Assembly (NCBI RefSeq): GCF_003065385.1
Contig: NZ_CP023277.1
Coordinates: forward strand, 698,044-762,043
Direction: 5' to 3'
DNA length: 64,000 nt
Source of the DNA: Polynucleobacter acidiphobus
Lineage (GTDB): Bacteria > Pseudomonadota > Gammaproteobacteria > Burkholderiales > Burkholderiaceae
Positions 8,504 to 16,041 of the stretch are shown piece by piece; position 1 is the stretch's first letter; every line of letters starts with the position of its first letter. The notes below the pieces were generated by a model, which did not search any database, was not told the DNA's origin, and worked only from the letters and a program-made list of their open reading frames with translations. The position numbers and the translations under genes were made by a program.

Positions 8504-8988
8504 AGCGTTGGTTGCCGCACCCAGTTCTATCGATCCTGCTTTTTATTGCATGGCTACTTTTATCTGCTGATTTCTCTTTAGCGCATATTGTGTTGGCGGC
8601 CATCTTGGCGTGGGCTATTCCTTATGTATGCCGGTCATTTTTAGCGGGTTTGCCTCCCGTTAAAAGTCCTTGGGCAGCATTGCGGCTTCTTTTTGTGGTT
8701 ACCTACGATATTGTGGTGGCGAATGTGGTGGTTGCTCGGCTGATATTGGGGTCTCCCAAAAAACTCAGACCGCTGTTTGTGGAAATGCCAATCACATTGA
8801 CCCAGCCCATGTCGATTTCATTATTGGCCAGCATTATTACCATGACCCCCGGGACGGTATCTGCTGAGCTCACGGATGATAATCGCGTATTAATCATCCA
8901 CGCCCTCGATTGTGCTGACCCAAGTGCCCTAATTGCCGAAATTCAGAATCGATACGAAAAACCTCTCATGGAGATTTTTGGATGCTAG
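8500..8988 (+). CDS. mrpE: Mrp antiporter subunit E
   Basis: A 162-residue membrane subunit with two or three N-terminal helices and a cytoplasmic C-terminal domain. The family marker MTPGTVSAEL is present near residue 125, followed by a conserved LIIHALDC segment. MrpE is needed for assembly and activity of the complex in the systems studied. It is coupled to mrpD by a 4-base overlap and to mrpF by a 7-base overlap. Confidence 0.93.
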   Translation: MKRWLPHPVLSILLFIAWLLLSADFSLAHIVLAAILAWAIPYVCRSFLAGLPPVKSPWAALRLLFVVTYDIVVANVVVARLILGSPKKLRPLFVEMPITLTQPMSISLLASIITMTPGTVSAELTDDNRVLIIHALDCADPSALIAEIQNRYEKPLMEIFGC

Positions 8989-9251
8989 ATCTTTCTATCA
9001 AAATCACCTTAGTCGCAATTGCGCTCTCAATGGGCATTACGGTGTATCGCTTAATTAAGGGGCCCGATGCGCCGGATCGTATTTTGGCTTTAGATACCTT
9101 GTATGTCACTGCGGTAGCACTTTTAATTGTGCTCGGTATTTATGATGGTAGCCCCATCTATTTTGAAGCCGCATTATTAATTGCCTTGATGGGTTTCGTG
9201 GGCACGGTTGCGCTATCGCGCTATTTGGCTCGTGGCGATGTGATGGACTAA
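8982..9251 (+). CDS. mrpF: Mrp antiporter subunit F
   Basis: An 89-residue protein with three membrane helices. YRLIKGPDAPDRILALDTL is the MrpF/PhaF family signature between helices 1 and 2. It overlaps mrpE by 7 bases and is separated from mrpG by 14 bases. It is a small structural subunit of the antiporter with no separate known catalytic role. Confidence 0.93.
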   Translation: MLDLSIKITLVAIALSMGITVYRLIKGPDAPDRILALDTLYVTAVALLIVLGIYDGSPIYFEAALLIALMGFVGTVALSRYLARGDVMD

Positions 9252-9265
9252 ATCGGGGATATGCC

Positions 9266-9568
9266 ATGCTTGAACTAATCACCTCTGTCTTATTGCTCAT
9301 CGGCGCCTTCTTTATTTTCGTTGGCTCTTTGGGATTATTACGTTTGCCCGATTTCTTTATGCGCTTGCATGCGCCCACCAAAGCATCAACCCTGGGAGTG
9401 GGTGGAGTTCTGCTTGCATCCATGGCCTATGCCCTAAAAGACGGTCTGCTTATTCACGAGTTGATCATCACCTTGTTTGTATTTCTGACTGCCCCTGTAA
9501 GCGCTCATCTCCTGGCACAGGCTGCATTACGCCTGCGCCTCTACTCGAAAGCAAAGCTACCAGATTAA
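9266..9568 (+). CDS. mrpG: Mrp antiporter subunit G
   Basis: A 100-residue protein with three membrane helices, containing the conserved LGLLRLPDFFMRLHAPTKA of MrpG/PhaG between helices 1 and 2. Last gene of the operon; no strong terminator is seen in the 8 bases before the convergent DUF2784 gene. With it, all subunits A/B to G are present, so the complex should be complete. Confidence 0.93.
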   Translation: MLELITSVLLLIGAFFIFVGSLGLLRLPDFFMRLHAPTKASTLGVGGVLLASMAYALKDGLLIHELIITLFVFLTAPVSAHLLAQAALRLRLYSKAKLPD

Positions 9569-9576
9569 TAATCGAA

Positions 9577-9966
9577 TTAATTGGCAGACCGTGGCGGAAT
9601 CCGTCGCCACAGATAGATCACCCAGATACTACAGAGTAGGTAGAGTCCCAAAAAGAATGCGGGCGGTAAATCCCAGTAGAGCAGTTGATTAAGTTGGTAA
9701 GCCCAGAAAGACTCTGGGGCGTTTATTTCTCGAAGCCAGGATTCCAAAACGGTTAAAGGACAGGTGATGGCAAACACTGCCTCAATCGCAACAAAGAGCA
9801 TGAGACCCGCATGAATCTGCCTAAAGCGACGATTACGAATCCAGGACCAAGAACAAATAAATCCAAGCGGAATGAGCAGTAAGCCCAGCGTAATAAAGAG
9901 GGCGATACCAAAGTGAAGGGCCAAGACAAGATCTGCAATGAGTGCCATACGTAATTTTAGGATCAA
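9577..9966 (-). CDS. DUF2784 family small membrane protein
   Basis: A 129-residue protein with four predicted membrane segments. The pattern of this uncharacterised family is visible: ALIADLVLALHFGIALFI at the start and CPLTVLESWLRE in the middle. An internal ATG at 9948 is an alternative start that places the first helix closer to the N-terminus. No function is known for DUF2784. Divergent from the thioredoxin-ccdA operon, convergent with mrpG. Confidence 0.8.
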   Translation of the reverse strand: MILKLRMALIADLVLALHFGIALFITLGLLLIPLGFICSWSWIRNRRFRQIHAGLMLFVAIEAVFAITCPLTVLESWLREINAPESFWAYQLNQLLYWDLPPAFFLGLYLLCSIWVIYLWRRIPPRSAN

Positions 9967-10039
9967 AAAACCTTCGTCATCGATTCGATATAGAATGAAC
10001 TGATACCGATTTGACTTAATTCACTAGGAGTCTTCTATT

Positions 10040-10420
10040 ATGAAATCATTCTTACAGTTTTTTATTGGATTAGGGGTGCTTATTGCTACCAGTGTATTTG
10101 CTGCCGGTCAGCCAATTACAGCGACACAGCTAGCTGAAATTGAGAAGCAAGGTAAGTCAGCGGTGATCTCCGTCCATGCGGATTGGTGCTCCACATGCAA
10201 AACGCAAGACAAAATCTTGTCAGAGTTCATGAAAAATCCAGAGTATAAAAATGTTACTTTTTATCAGCTTGAATACGATACTCAGAAAGATCTTTTAAAA
10301 ACGCTCAAGGTGCGCTCGCAAAGCACAATTATTGTTTTCAAGAATGGTAAAGAAGTTGCACGCGCGACAGGGGATACAAAAGAGTCAGCACTTGCGAAGT
10401 TAACGAAGCAGGCGATTTGA
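10040..10420 (+). CDS. Periplasmic thioredoxin-family protein
   Basis: A 126-residue protein with a signal peptide (residues 1-22) and a thioredoxin-like domain. The active site is WCSTC (C50, C53). Where classic thioredoxins have a cis-proline, this protein reads RSQSTIIVF, so that proline is absent. It sits directly upstream of ccdA (TGATG overlap), which fits a split DsbD in which CcdA carries reducing equivalents across the membrane to this periplasmic domain. A ribosome site AGGAG precedes the ATG. It is the first gene of a six-gene run leading into the SenA/EgtD genes. Confidence 0.85.
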   Translation: MKSFLQFFIGLGVLIATSVFAAGQPITATQLAEIEKQGKSAVISVHADWCSTCKTQDKILSEFMKNPEYKNVTFYQLEYDTQKDLLKTLKVRSQSTIIVFKNGKEVARATGDTKESALAKLTKQAI

Positions 10421-11148
10421 TGGATTTTGGGATTGGGTCATTCCTCTTTGCATTTCTAGCGGGCGTTTTATCGACTCTATCCCCTTGTGTTTTACCTCTA
10501 ATTCCCATCATTATTGGGGCAGCCACTAATCAGCATCGACTGGGACCACTTGCGTTGGCAGGCGGCCTGACATTGTCGTTTGCTGTGATTGGTACGGCCT
10601 TGGCTAGTCTTGGGTCTTCGATTGGGATTGCTCAGGATGGATTTCGCTTGTTTGCAGCAATCATCATGGGTCTGATTGGTATTGTCTTGATTTCTACACA
10701 CTTACAAGAGCGTTTTGCGGTTGCCATGTCGGGTATTAGTGGCGCGGGCAACACCTTGTTATCCAAAGTGAGTATTGATGGCTTATTTGGCCAGCTTCTG
10801 ATTGGTATCTTGCTTGGCTTGGTCTGGACTCCCTGCGTAGGGCCCACCCTCGGGGCAGCCATTACCCTGGCTAGTCAAGGTAAGGATCTTGAGAAAATCG
10901 TATTTGTTATGCTGGTCTTTGGTCTAGGAGCGGGCTTACCACTGGCATTGCTCGGTGTTTTATCGAGAAATGCTCTGATGACAGCCAAGGGAAAGCTTGG
11001 TCACGCAGGTAAGTTTGGTAAACAATTTCTAGGGGGATTTTTGATCCTCATTAGTGCGTTGGTTTTAACTGGATTAGATAAGCCTGTAGAAGCCTTCCTT
11101 CTAAAGCATTCACCCGCGTGGCTTACAGACTTAACCACGATGTTCTAA
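10420..11148 (+). CDS. ccdA: CcdA/DsbD-type thiol-disulfide transmembrane reductant carrier
   Basis: A 242-residue protein with six membrane helices. The two redox cysteines are in SPCVLPLIP (C23) and WTPCVGPT, the typical places in CcdA and the DsbD beta domain. It would move electrons from cytoplasmic thioredoxin to periplasmic thiol proteins, most likely the thioredoxin encoded just upstream. The ATG at 10420 overlaps the previous stop (TGATG); a TTG three bases earlier is less likely. The next gene starts 10 bases after its stop. Confidence 0.9.
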   Translation: MDFGIGSFLFAFLAGVLSTLSPCVLPLIPIIIGAATNQHRLGPLALAGGLTLSFAVIGTALASLGSSIGIAQDGFRLFAAIIMGLIGIVLISTHLQERFAVAMSGISGAGNTLLSKVSIDGLFGQLLIGILLGLVWTPCVGPTLGAAITLASQGKDLEKIVFVMLVFGLGAGLPLALLGVLSRNALMTAKGKLGHAGKFGKQFLGGFLILISALVLTGLDKPVEAFLLKHSPAWLTDLTTMF

Positions 11149-11158
11149 ATCCAGATTT

Positions 11159-11740
11159 ATGGATGTTGATTTTGTGATGAGTAATAAAACGATTCGCCAT
11201 TGCTTGGGTTTAATCGTGCTTTCTTGGACTGGGCTGGCCTCAGCTGCTTCGATTTCAGTTGAGATTCGTCAAACTGGGGGCGGATTTGATATTCAGGGGA
11301 GCTATATGTCACCCCTAACCCAATGTCAGGCCTATGTGTTGTTAACTGATTTTTCCTCCGACGAGCCATCCGAGGGAATTAAATCCTCAAAAATTACTCG
11401 TTTGTCAGATCAGACTATTCGGGTAGAGCAAAAGGTGGAGGATCGATTTCTATTCTTCACCACGAAATTTGAATCCATCATTGATTACACCGAGTATCCA
11501 ATGCGCGGTATGGATCTCCAACAGGTCAAAGGCTACTTCAAAGAATATCGTGGTAGTTGGCGCTTAATCCCTAAAGAGGGTGGTACCTTATTTACCTATC
11601 AAGCGTTTATCCTGCCCGAATCATCAATCCCGATGTTTCTGATTGAGCATTTCATGAACAATCGAGTCCAGCAACGCTTTGAGAAAATGGCCAATCGTGC
11701 CAACCGAAAAAAAGACTTCATACCTGAGCGCTGCCAATGA
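11159..11740 (+). CDS. Exported SRPBCC/START-like protein in the sen/egt operon
   Basis: A 193-residue protein with an N-terminal hydrophobic signal segment (about residues 12-30, ending ASAA). The rest has the feel of an SRPBCC (START-like) helix-grip domain: Y/F-rich strands, MRGMDLQQVKGYFKEYRGSW and a long C-terminal helix with FLIEHFMNNRVQQRFEKM. Such domains bind hydrophobic ligands or act as cyclases and coupling factors, but the ligand here is unknown. An internal ATG at 11177 is an alternative start. It overlaps the ATP-grasp gene by 4 bases, so it belongs to the same operon; why a periplasmic ligand-binding protein should be there is unclear. Confidence 0.65.
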   Translation: MDVDFVMSNKTIRHCLGLIVLSWTGLASAASISVEIRQTGGGFDIQGSYMSPLTQCQAYVLLTDFSSDEPSEGIKSSKITRLSDQTIRVEQKVEDRFLFFTTKFESIIDYTEYPMRGMDLQQVKGYFKEYRGSWRLIPKEGGTLFTYQAFILPESSIPMFLIEHFMNNRVQQRFEKMANRANRKKDFIPERCQ

Positions 11741-13023
11741 AAAAAATCCTAGTGCTATTTGTAAAAGACTGGGATCAGCTCGCGATTCAAACCTATCAAG
11801 AGAGTAGTCGATACCAGTTCTATTTTGAAGGCTTTGATTTATTCCAGTTCCCGCAAAATGCTCGATTACTTCATTTTCAGGTCCTTGAGTACATTGGTCA
11901 TCTGGAACGAAAGTACCGCAAAATTGGACTTGATGGCATTGTCAGCAATCACGAGCAGTACGGCGCTTTAATTGCCGCGGTTCTAGCGGAGCGCTTGGGC
12001 CTGCCTGGGAATGATCCACGAGCGATCATCGCCTGCCAGCACAAGTATTACAGCCGTATGATTCAAGAAAAGGTTGTTCCGGAAGCGGTCCCGCGCTACG
12101 CCCCAATTGCATTTCCTCTAAAAAAGGATCAAATCATCGATTTGCCGTACCCATTTTTTGTGAAGCCGATTAAAGCAACGTATTCAGTTTTAGCAAAAGC
12201 CATTCAGCAGCGATCGGAATTGGTTGATCTTCTCCATTTTGGCTATTTTGAGGAATGGATTATTCGTCGTCTTGTAAAACCCTTTGCCGATATCATGCCT
12301 CTCTATAGTGACCATACTGTTGATCCCAGCGGAATGCTTGCCGAAGAAATCATGATTGGGGATCAAATCAATATTGATGGCTATTGCCATCAGGGCCAAG
12401 TATTTTTTCTGGGAACAATTGATGAAGTGATGTATCCCGGCACTAACGCCTTCATGCGTTTTGAATATCCATCGCAGTTATCGCCATCGATTCAAGAGCG
12501 CGCCAAGACTATCACTAAAAAAGTACTTGAAGCCATTCATTATCAGCATGGATTTTTTAATATTGAATTCATTTACAACAAGAGTAATGATCAACTTAAT
12601 ATCATTGAAATTAATCCTCGGATGGCATCTCAGCTGGTTAATTTATACCAGCGGGTAGATGGCTATAACCCATACGACATTCTTTTTGAACTCGCAGTTG
12701 GAGAAGAGCCAAAAGTAAGGCAAGAACCGTCGCAATTTCAATCGGCTGCCAGCTTTATTTTTCGGAAGTTTCATGAGCCCGCAGCCCAAAGTATTCCGAC
12801 GTCAGACCAGATCCAACAAGCTCTCGTACCTTACCCGGATGCCAATCTGATGCTCTACTTCAAAAAGGGATCGCAATTAAAGCGGGAGTTGAAATGGCTA
12901 GGAAGTTATCGGTATGCCGTCCTCAATCTTGGCGGAATCAATCGAAGTGATCTTTTTGAGCGATGTCGGTCAATTTCCCATAGACTGCAGTTTGATTATC
13001 CATTTGAAGCAAACATTACATGA
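11737..13023 (+). CDS. ATP-grasp ligase encoded between the SRPBCC and SenA/EgtB genes
   Basis: A 428-residue cytoplasmic protein with an ATP-grasp fold in its middle: a nucleotide-binding strand FFVKPIKATYS (about residues 139-149) and the Mg-binding strand NIIEINPRMASQLVNLY (about residues 288-304). ATP-grasp enzymes join a carboxylate to an amine or thiol through an acyl phosphate. The N-terminal ~120 residues resemble the pre-ATP-grasp domain of carboxylate-amine ligases; the last ~90 residues may form a lid domain. It is coupled by 4-base overlaps to both neighbours. No ATP-grasp step is part of the described EgtB/EgtD or SenA/SenB pathways, so it may add a modification to the product or supply a substrate. 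Not GshA-like. Confidence 0.8.
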   Translation: MKKILVLFVKDWDQLAIQTYQESSRYQFYFEGFDLFQFPQNARLLHFQVLEYIGHLERKYRKIGLDGIVSNHEQYGALIAAVLAERLGLPGNDPRAIIACQHKYYSRMIQEKVVPEAVPRYAPIAFPLKKDQIIDLPYPFFVKPIKATYSVLAKAIQQRSELVDLLHFGYFEEWIIRRLVKPFADIMPLYSDHTVDPSGMLAEEIMIGDQINIDGYCHQGQVFFLGTIDEVMYPGTNAFMRFEYPSQLSPSIQERAKTITKKVLEAIHYQHGFFNIEFIYNKSNDQLNIIEINPRMASQLVNLYQRVDGYNPYDILFELAVGEEPKVRQEPSQFQSAASFIFRKFHEPAAQSIPTSDQIQQALVPYPDANLMLYFKKGSQLKRELKWLGSYRYAVLNLGGINRSDLFERCRSISHRLQFDYPFEANIT

Positions 13024-14162
13024 CGCAATCCGTGATTCCTGATTACTTGCGATACACCCCATATCCTAGTCAAGCAACGCTGCTGACTTGGCTTGGGGAT
13101 TCAAATTCCTTGACCAGGCATATCCTGCAAAATCTGCAAGCCGGGCAAGAATCGGTTCCAGAGCAGGAGATTCTAAATCCTCCTCATTGGGAGTTCGGCC
13201 ATATCAGCTGGTTTCATGAGTTTTGGGTTCATCGACGCGGATTAGAGACCAATCAATCCCGGCTTTCCAACGCGGATGGATTGTTTAATTCATCACTGGT
13301 ATCGCATCGTTCGCGCTGGGGACTTCGGATTCCTGATCTCGATACACTTTTTACCTATAACCAAGCAACATTTGAGCGCACCGCTGATCTATTGGGGCGA
13401 CCTTTAGACAATGAACAGCTGTACTTCATTACGCTATCGATTTTTCATCAGGATATGCATAATGAGGCTTTTGCCTATATGTGGCAAACCCTTGGCTATC
13501 CTCAACCCTTCATGCCAAACCATCAAAGTATGAACCCCCAAATTCCAGAGCGTGATCTGGAGTTTTCTGGCCAAACCCGACAATTTGGATCCCAGTTAGG
13601 TGAAGGCTTTGTATTTGACAACGAAAAGTGGGCCCACCCAATTCAACTCAAGCCTTTTTCAATCGCATCCCATCCGGTGACAAATGGCGAATATCTGGAG
13701 TTTTTACAATCTCAATCCAATCAGTTGGAGACTTGGATCCCCCGCTACTGGAAGCAGGATGCTGGTCAATGGTATGAACGCTATTTTGATCAATGGCAAA
13801 TTTTGCAAGAAAATATGCCTGTGCGACATGTTCGGCATGATCAGGCTCAGAGTTATTGTGAGTGGCGCCATCGACGACTACCTACGGAGCATGAACTGAC
13901 GGTTTTGTATTCTAGCGGGGCGAATACCTATCAATCCTCAGGGCTATGGGAATGGAGCAGTAGCGTTTTTCAACCGTTCCCAGGCTTTACTGAAGACCCA
14001 TACCGAGATTATTCGAGGCCATGGTTTGATGGTCGTCATCAAGTCTTGAAGGGTTGGAGTACTTATACGCCAGAGCGTCTGCGCCGTGCGGCGTTTCGTA
14101 ATTTTTATCAGCCCCAGCGCGCAGACATGTTTTGTGGATTTCGTACCTGTTTAATCGAGTGA
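13020..14162 (+). CDS. senA: EgtB-family non-haem iron C-S/C-Se forming enzyme, probably selenoneine synthase SenA
   Basis: A 380-residue protein with an N-terminal DinB-like helical domain and a C-terminal formylglycine-generating-enzyme (sulfatase-modifying) domain, the EgtB architecture. The iron-binding histidines are visible: H61 in GHISWF and H143/H147 in HQDMHNEA. The N-terminal iron region (NPPHWEFGHISWFHEFW) looks more like the SenA branch than like classical EgtB; this rests on memory of family patterns, not an alignment. SenA joins hercynine to a selenosugar with oxygen; EgtB joins hercynine to a cysteine thiol. A SenB-type gene nearby supports SenA. It overlaps the ATP-grasp gene by 4 bases and is 1 base from egtD. 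Confidence 0.75.
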   Translation: MTQSVIPDYLRYTPYPSQATLLTWLGDSNSLTRHILQNLQAGQESVPEQEILNPPHWEFGHISWFHEFWVHRRGLETNQSRLSNADGLFNSSLVSHRSRWGLRIPDLDTLFTYNQATFERTADLLGRPLDNEQLYFITLSIFHQDMHNEAFAYMWQTLGYPQPFMPNHQSMNPQIPERDLEFSGQTRQFGSQLGEGFVFDNEKWAHPIQLKPFSIASHPVTNGEYLEFLQSQSNQLETWIPRYWKQDAGQWYERYFDQWQILQENMPVRHVRHDQAQSYCEWRHRRLPTEHELTVLYSSGANTYQSSGLWEWSSSVFQPFPGFTEDPYRDYSRPWFDGRHQVLKGWSTYTPERLRRAAFRNFYQPQRADMFCGFRTCLIE

Positions 14163-14163
14163 T

Positions 14164-15093
14164 ATGACATTGGCAATCAAAAGCAAAATTTTCCAAGAAA
14201 TTGTTGATGGCTTACAAGCGAATCCGGCTTCAATTTCCCCAAAGTTTTTTTATGATGAATTGGGTTCCAGTCTTTTTCAGGCGATTACCCACCTTGAGGA
14301 GTATTACCCAACCCGTGTAGAGCGGGGGATCATGCATTCCAAGCTTGCCGAGATTACAAAAGCGATTGCTGCAGTTGATGTCATTGTGGAGCTAGGGGCC
14401 GGTAATTGCGAAAAGGTTAGGCCGCTATTGGATAGCATTGTGCCTAAACAATATCGAGCCTTAGATATTTCAGTGGATTTTTTAGAGGCTGCCTTAGCTG
14501 ATTTACATCAAGATTATCCAGCGATCGATATGCAGGCCATCGCCACGGACATTACAGAAGAACTCTTATTTACAGATTTACAAGATCAGAAAATACTATT
14601 CTTTTATCCTGGTTCATCGATTGGGAACTTTGATCCCCCCGAGGCCTCCCGTTTGTTCTCAAATCTGGCCAGGGAGTGTCATGGAAGCGGCGGTTTGCTG
14701 ATTGGGGTTGATTTAATCAAGGACATTCACGTATTAGAGCGAGCTTACAACGATTCCCTGGGCGTAACCGCAGCATTTAATTTGAACGTGCTACGACAAC
14801 TTAATCACGTGATCGGAAGTAATTTTTCTATTCCGGATTGGGAGCATTATGCCTTCTTTAATCAAACCCGCGATCGCATTGAAATGCATCTTCGAGCCAA
14901 ATCGGATCAGTTGGTAAGTTGGCCTGGTGGACATCGTCAGTTTTATGCTGGAGAAATGATTCATACTGAAAATAGCTATAAATACCCTAATGCTACGTTT
15001 CTAAAAATGCTCCAGGAGGCTGGTTTTACTGAAGTGACAGCTTGGACTGATCCAGAGTCTAATTTCTTAGTCTGTTTTGCTGGATTTAAGTAA
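14164..15093 (+). CDS. egtD: L-histidine N-alpha-methyltransferase EgtD (hercynine synthase)
   Basis: A 309-residue SAM-dependent enzyme that trimethylates histidine to hercynine, the common precursor of ergothioneine and selenoneine. The family opening SPKFFYDELGSSLFQAI...EEYYPTR spans residues 25-51, the SAM motif is VELGAGNCEK (75-84), and the C-terminal HTENSYKY segment matches the substrate-binding region of EgtD. Length is typical (~320). It starts one base after the senA-like stop. Its 3' end overlaps the convergent senB-like gene by 27 bases. Confidence 0.93.
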   Translation: MTLAIKSKIFQEIVDGLQANPASISPKFFYDELGSSLFQAITHLEEYYPTRVERGIMHSKLAEITKAIAAVDVIVELGAGNCEKVRPLLDSIVPKQYRALDISVDFLEAALADLHQDYPAIDMQAIATDITEELLFTDLQDQKILFFYPGSSIGNFDPPEASRLFSNLARECHGSGGLLIGVDLIKDIHVLERAYNDSLGVTAAFNLNVLRQLNHVIGSNFSIPDWEHYAFFNQTRDRIEMHLRAKSDQLVSWPGGHRQFYAGEMIHTENSYKYPNATFLKMLQEAGFTEVTAWTDPESNFLVCFAGFK

Positions 15094-16041
15094 GCGAGTC
15101 ACGAGTTTTTGTATAGAAGACCGTTCATGGCCGGGTTGGACAAGCTTTTGTAATTTCTTCACTTGATCTTGAAGTTTCTTGTAGAACAATTGATCGGTTT
15201 CTGCGCGATGCAGAAGTTTGGCAAGGGCTTTTTCACTGCCAACCGGAAAATATCCCAAATAATCTTTCCCAAGCAGCCCACAATTGCCTGCTATCTTTGA
15301 GGCAAGGACTGGAACATCTGCGGTAATTGCCTCAGAAACTACATGAGCACCACCTTCCATGCGACTGGAGATAACCATGATGTGACTGCGCGCCAGGGTT
15401 CTTAGTGTCGTCTGATGACTCACCTTGCCTTGCCAGGTATAGCAACCATATTGTTTGGTGGCTTGCAACGCGATTTTTTCCATCTCCCCACTCATGGCCA
15501 TCCCCAAGTGTTGAATAGTGATTTGACTATCGCTATGTAAGTGGGGTAGTGCGCGTACGATACAAAAGGGATCTTTCTCAGGGCGAAGATGCCCAATCAC
15601 ACATATCCTGAATTGATCCTTAGGCTTCTGCTGTTTAGGTATCCGAGGTACCGACTGATGAATAACCGTTACCTTATGATGCCATTTTGCGGGAATGATT
15701 CGTAATGCCTCTGTTTGTAAAACTACCAATGCATTTGCTAATACCATCGATTCATGAACTTCAGGGTGGTTTGCCATATCCCGGTACAGATCGGTGCCTG
15801 TCAGAATCAGAATTAAAGGACGATTAGGGTGTGCTAACTTAAATGCATCAATTGATGCATGGCTTCGGTAGGCATGTAAGGCAATCAAGAGATCGGCATC
15901 TTTTCCAGACCAGGATTCGGTGATGGGGACTTGATAGCCAAGTTGTCTTAAAAAACCTTGCCATCGTTTGGCGGTCATACGATTACCGTGAAGGCTCCCG
16001 GGAGGAGCAGGGGTAACGATTTCGATACGGTGCATATTCAA
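15067..16041 (-). CDS. senB: SenB-type glycosyltransferase (selenosugar synthase family, TIGR04348)
   Basis: A 324-residue family-4-type glycosyltransferase. The N-terminus has VTPAPPGSLHGNRMTAKRW, the GNRxTAxRW signature I associate with TIGR04348, the family now known to include SenB. The C-terminal half has the nucleotide-sugar domain with SRMEGGAHVVSEAITADVP (the E-x7-E-like motif). SenB makes a selenosugar from selenophosphate and UDP-sugar for SenA. It runs opposite to egtD and overlaps it by 27 bases, and overlaps the MFS gene upstream by 4 bases (ATGA), so the two are co-transcribed. The selenophosphate synthetase gene senC/selD that normally completes the set is not in the window. 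Confidence 0.8.
   Translation of the reverse strand: MNMHRIEIVTPAPPGSLHGNRMTAKRWQGFLRQLGYQVPITESWSGKDADLLIALHAYRSHASIDAFKLAHPNRPLILILTGTDLYRDMANHPEVHESMVLANALVVLQTEALRIIPAKWHHKVTVIHQSVPRIPKQQKPKDQFRICVIGHLRPEKDPFCIVRALPHLHSDSQITIQHLGMAMSGEMEKIALQATKQYGCYTWQGKVSHQTTLRTLARSHIMVISSRMEGGAHVVSEAITADVPVLASKIAGNCGLLGKDYLGYFPVGSEKALAKLLHRAETDQLFYKKLQDQVKKLQKLVQPGHERSSIQKLVTRLLKSSKTD

Noticed and set aside
11737..13023. The ATP-grasp gene as gamma-glutamylcysteine ligase (EgtA) for an EgtABCD pathway
   Set aside because: EgtA belongs to the GshA-type glutamine-synthetase-like fold, while this protein has ATP-grasp strands; EgtC and EgtE are also not present.
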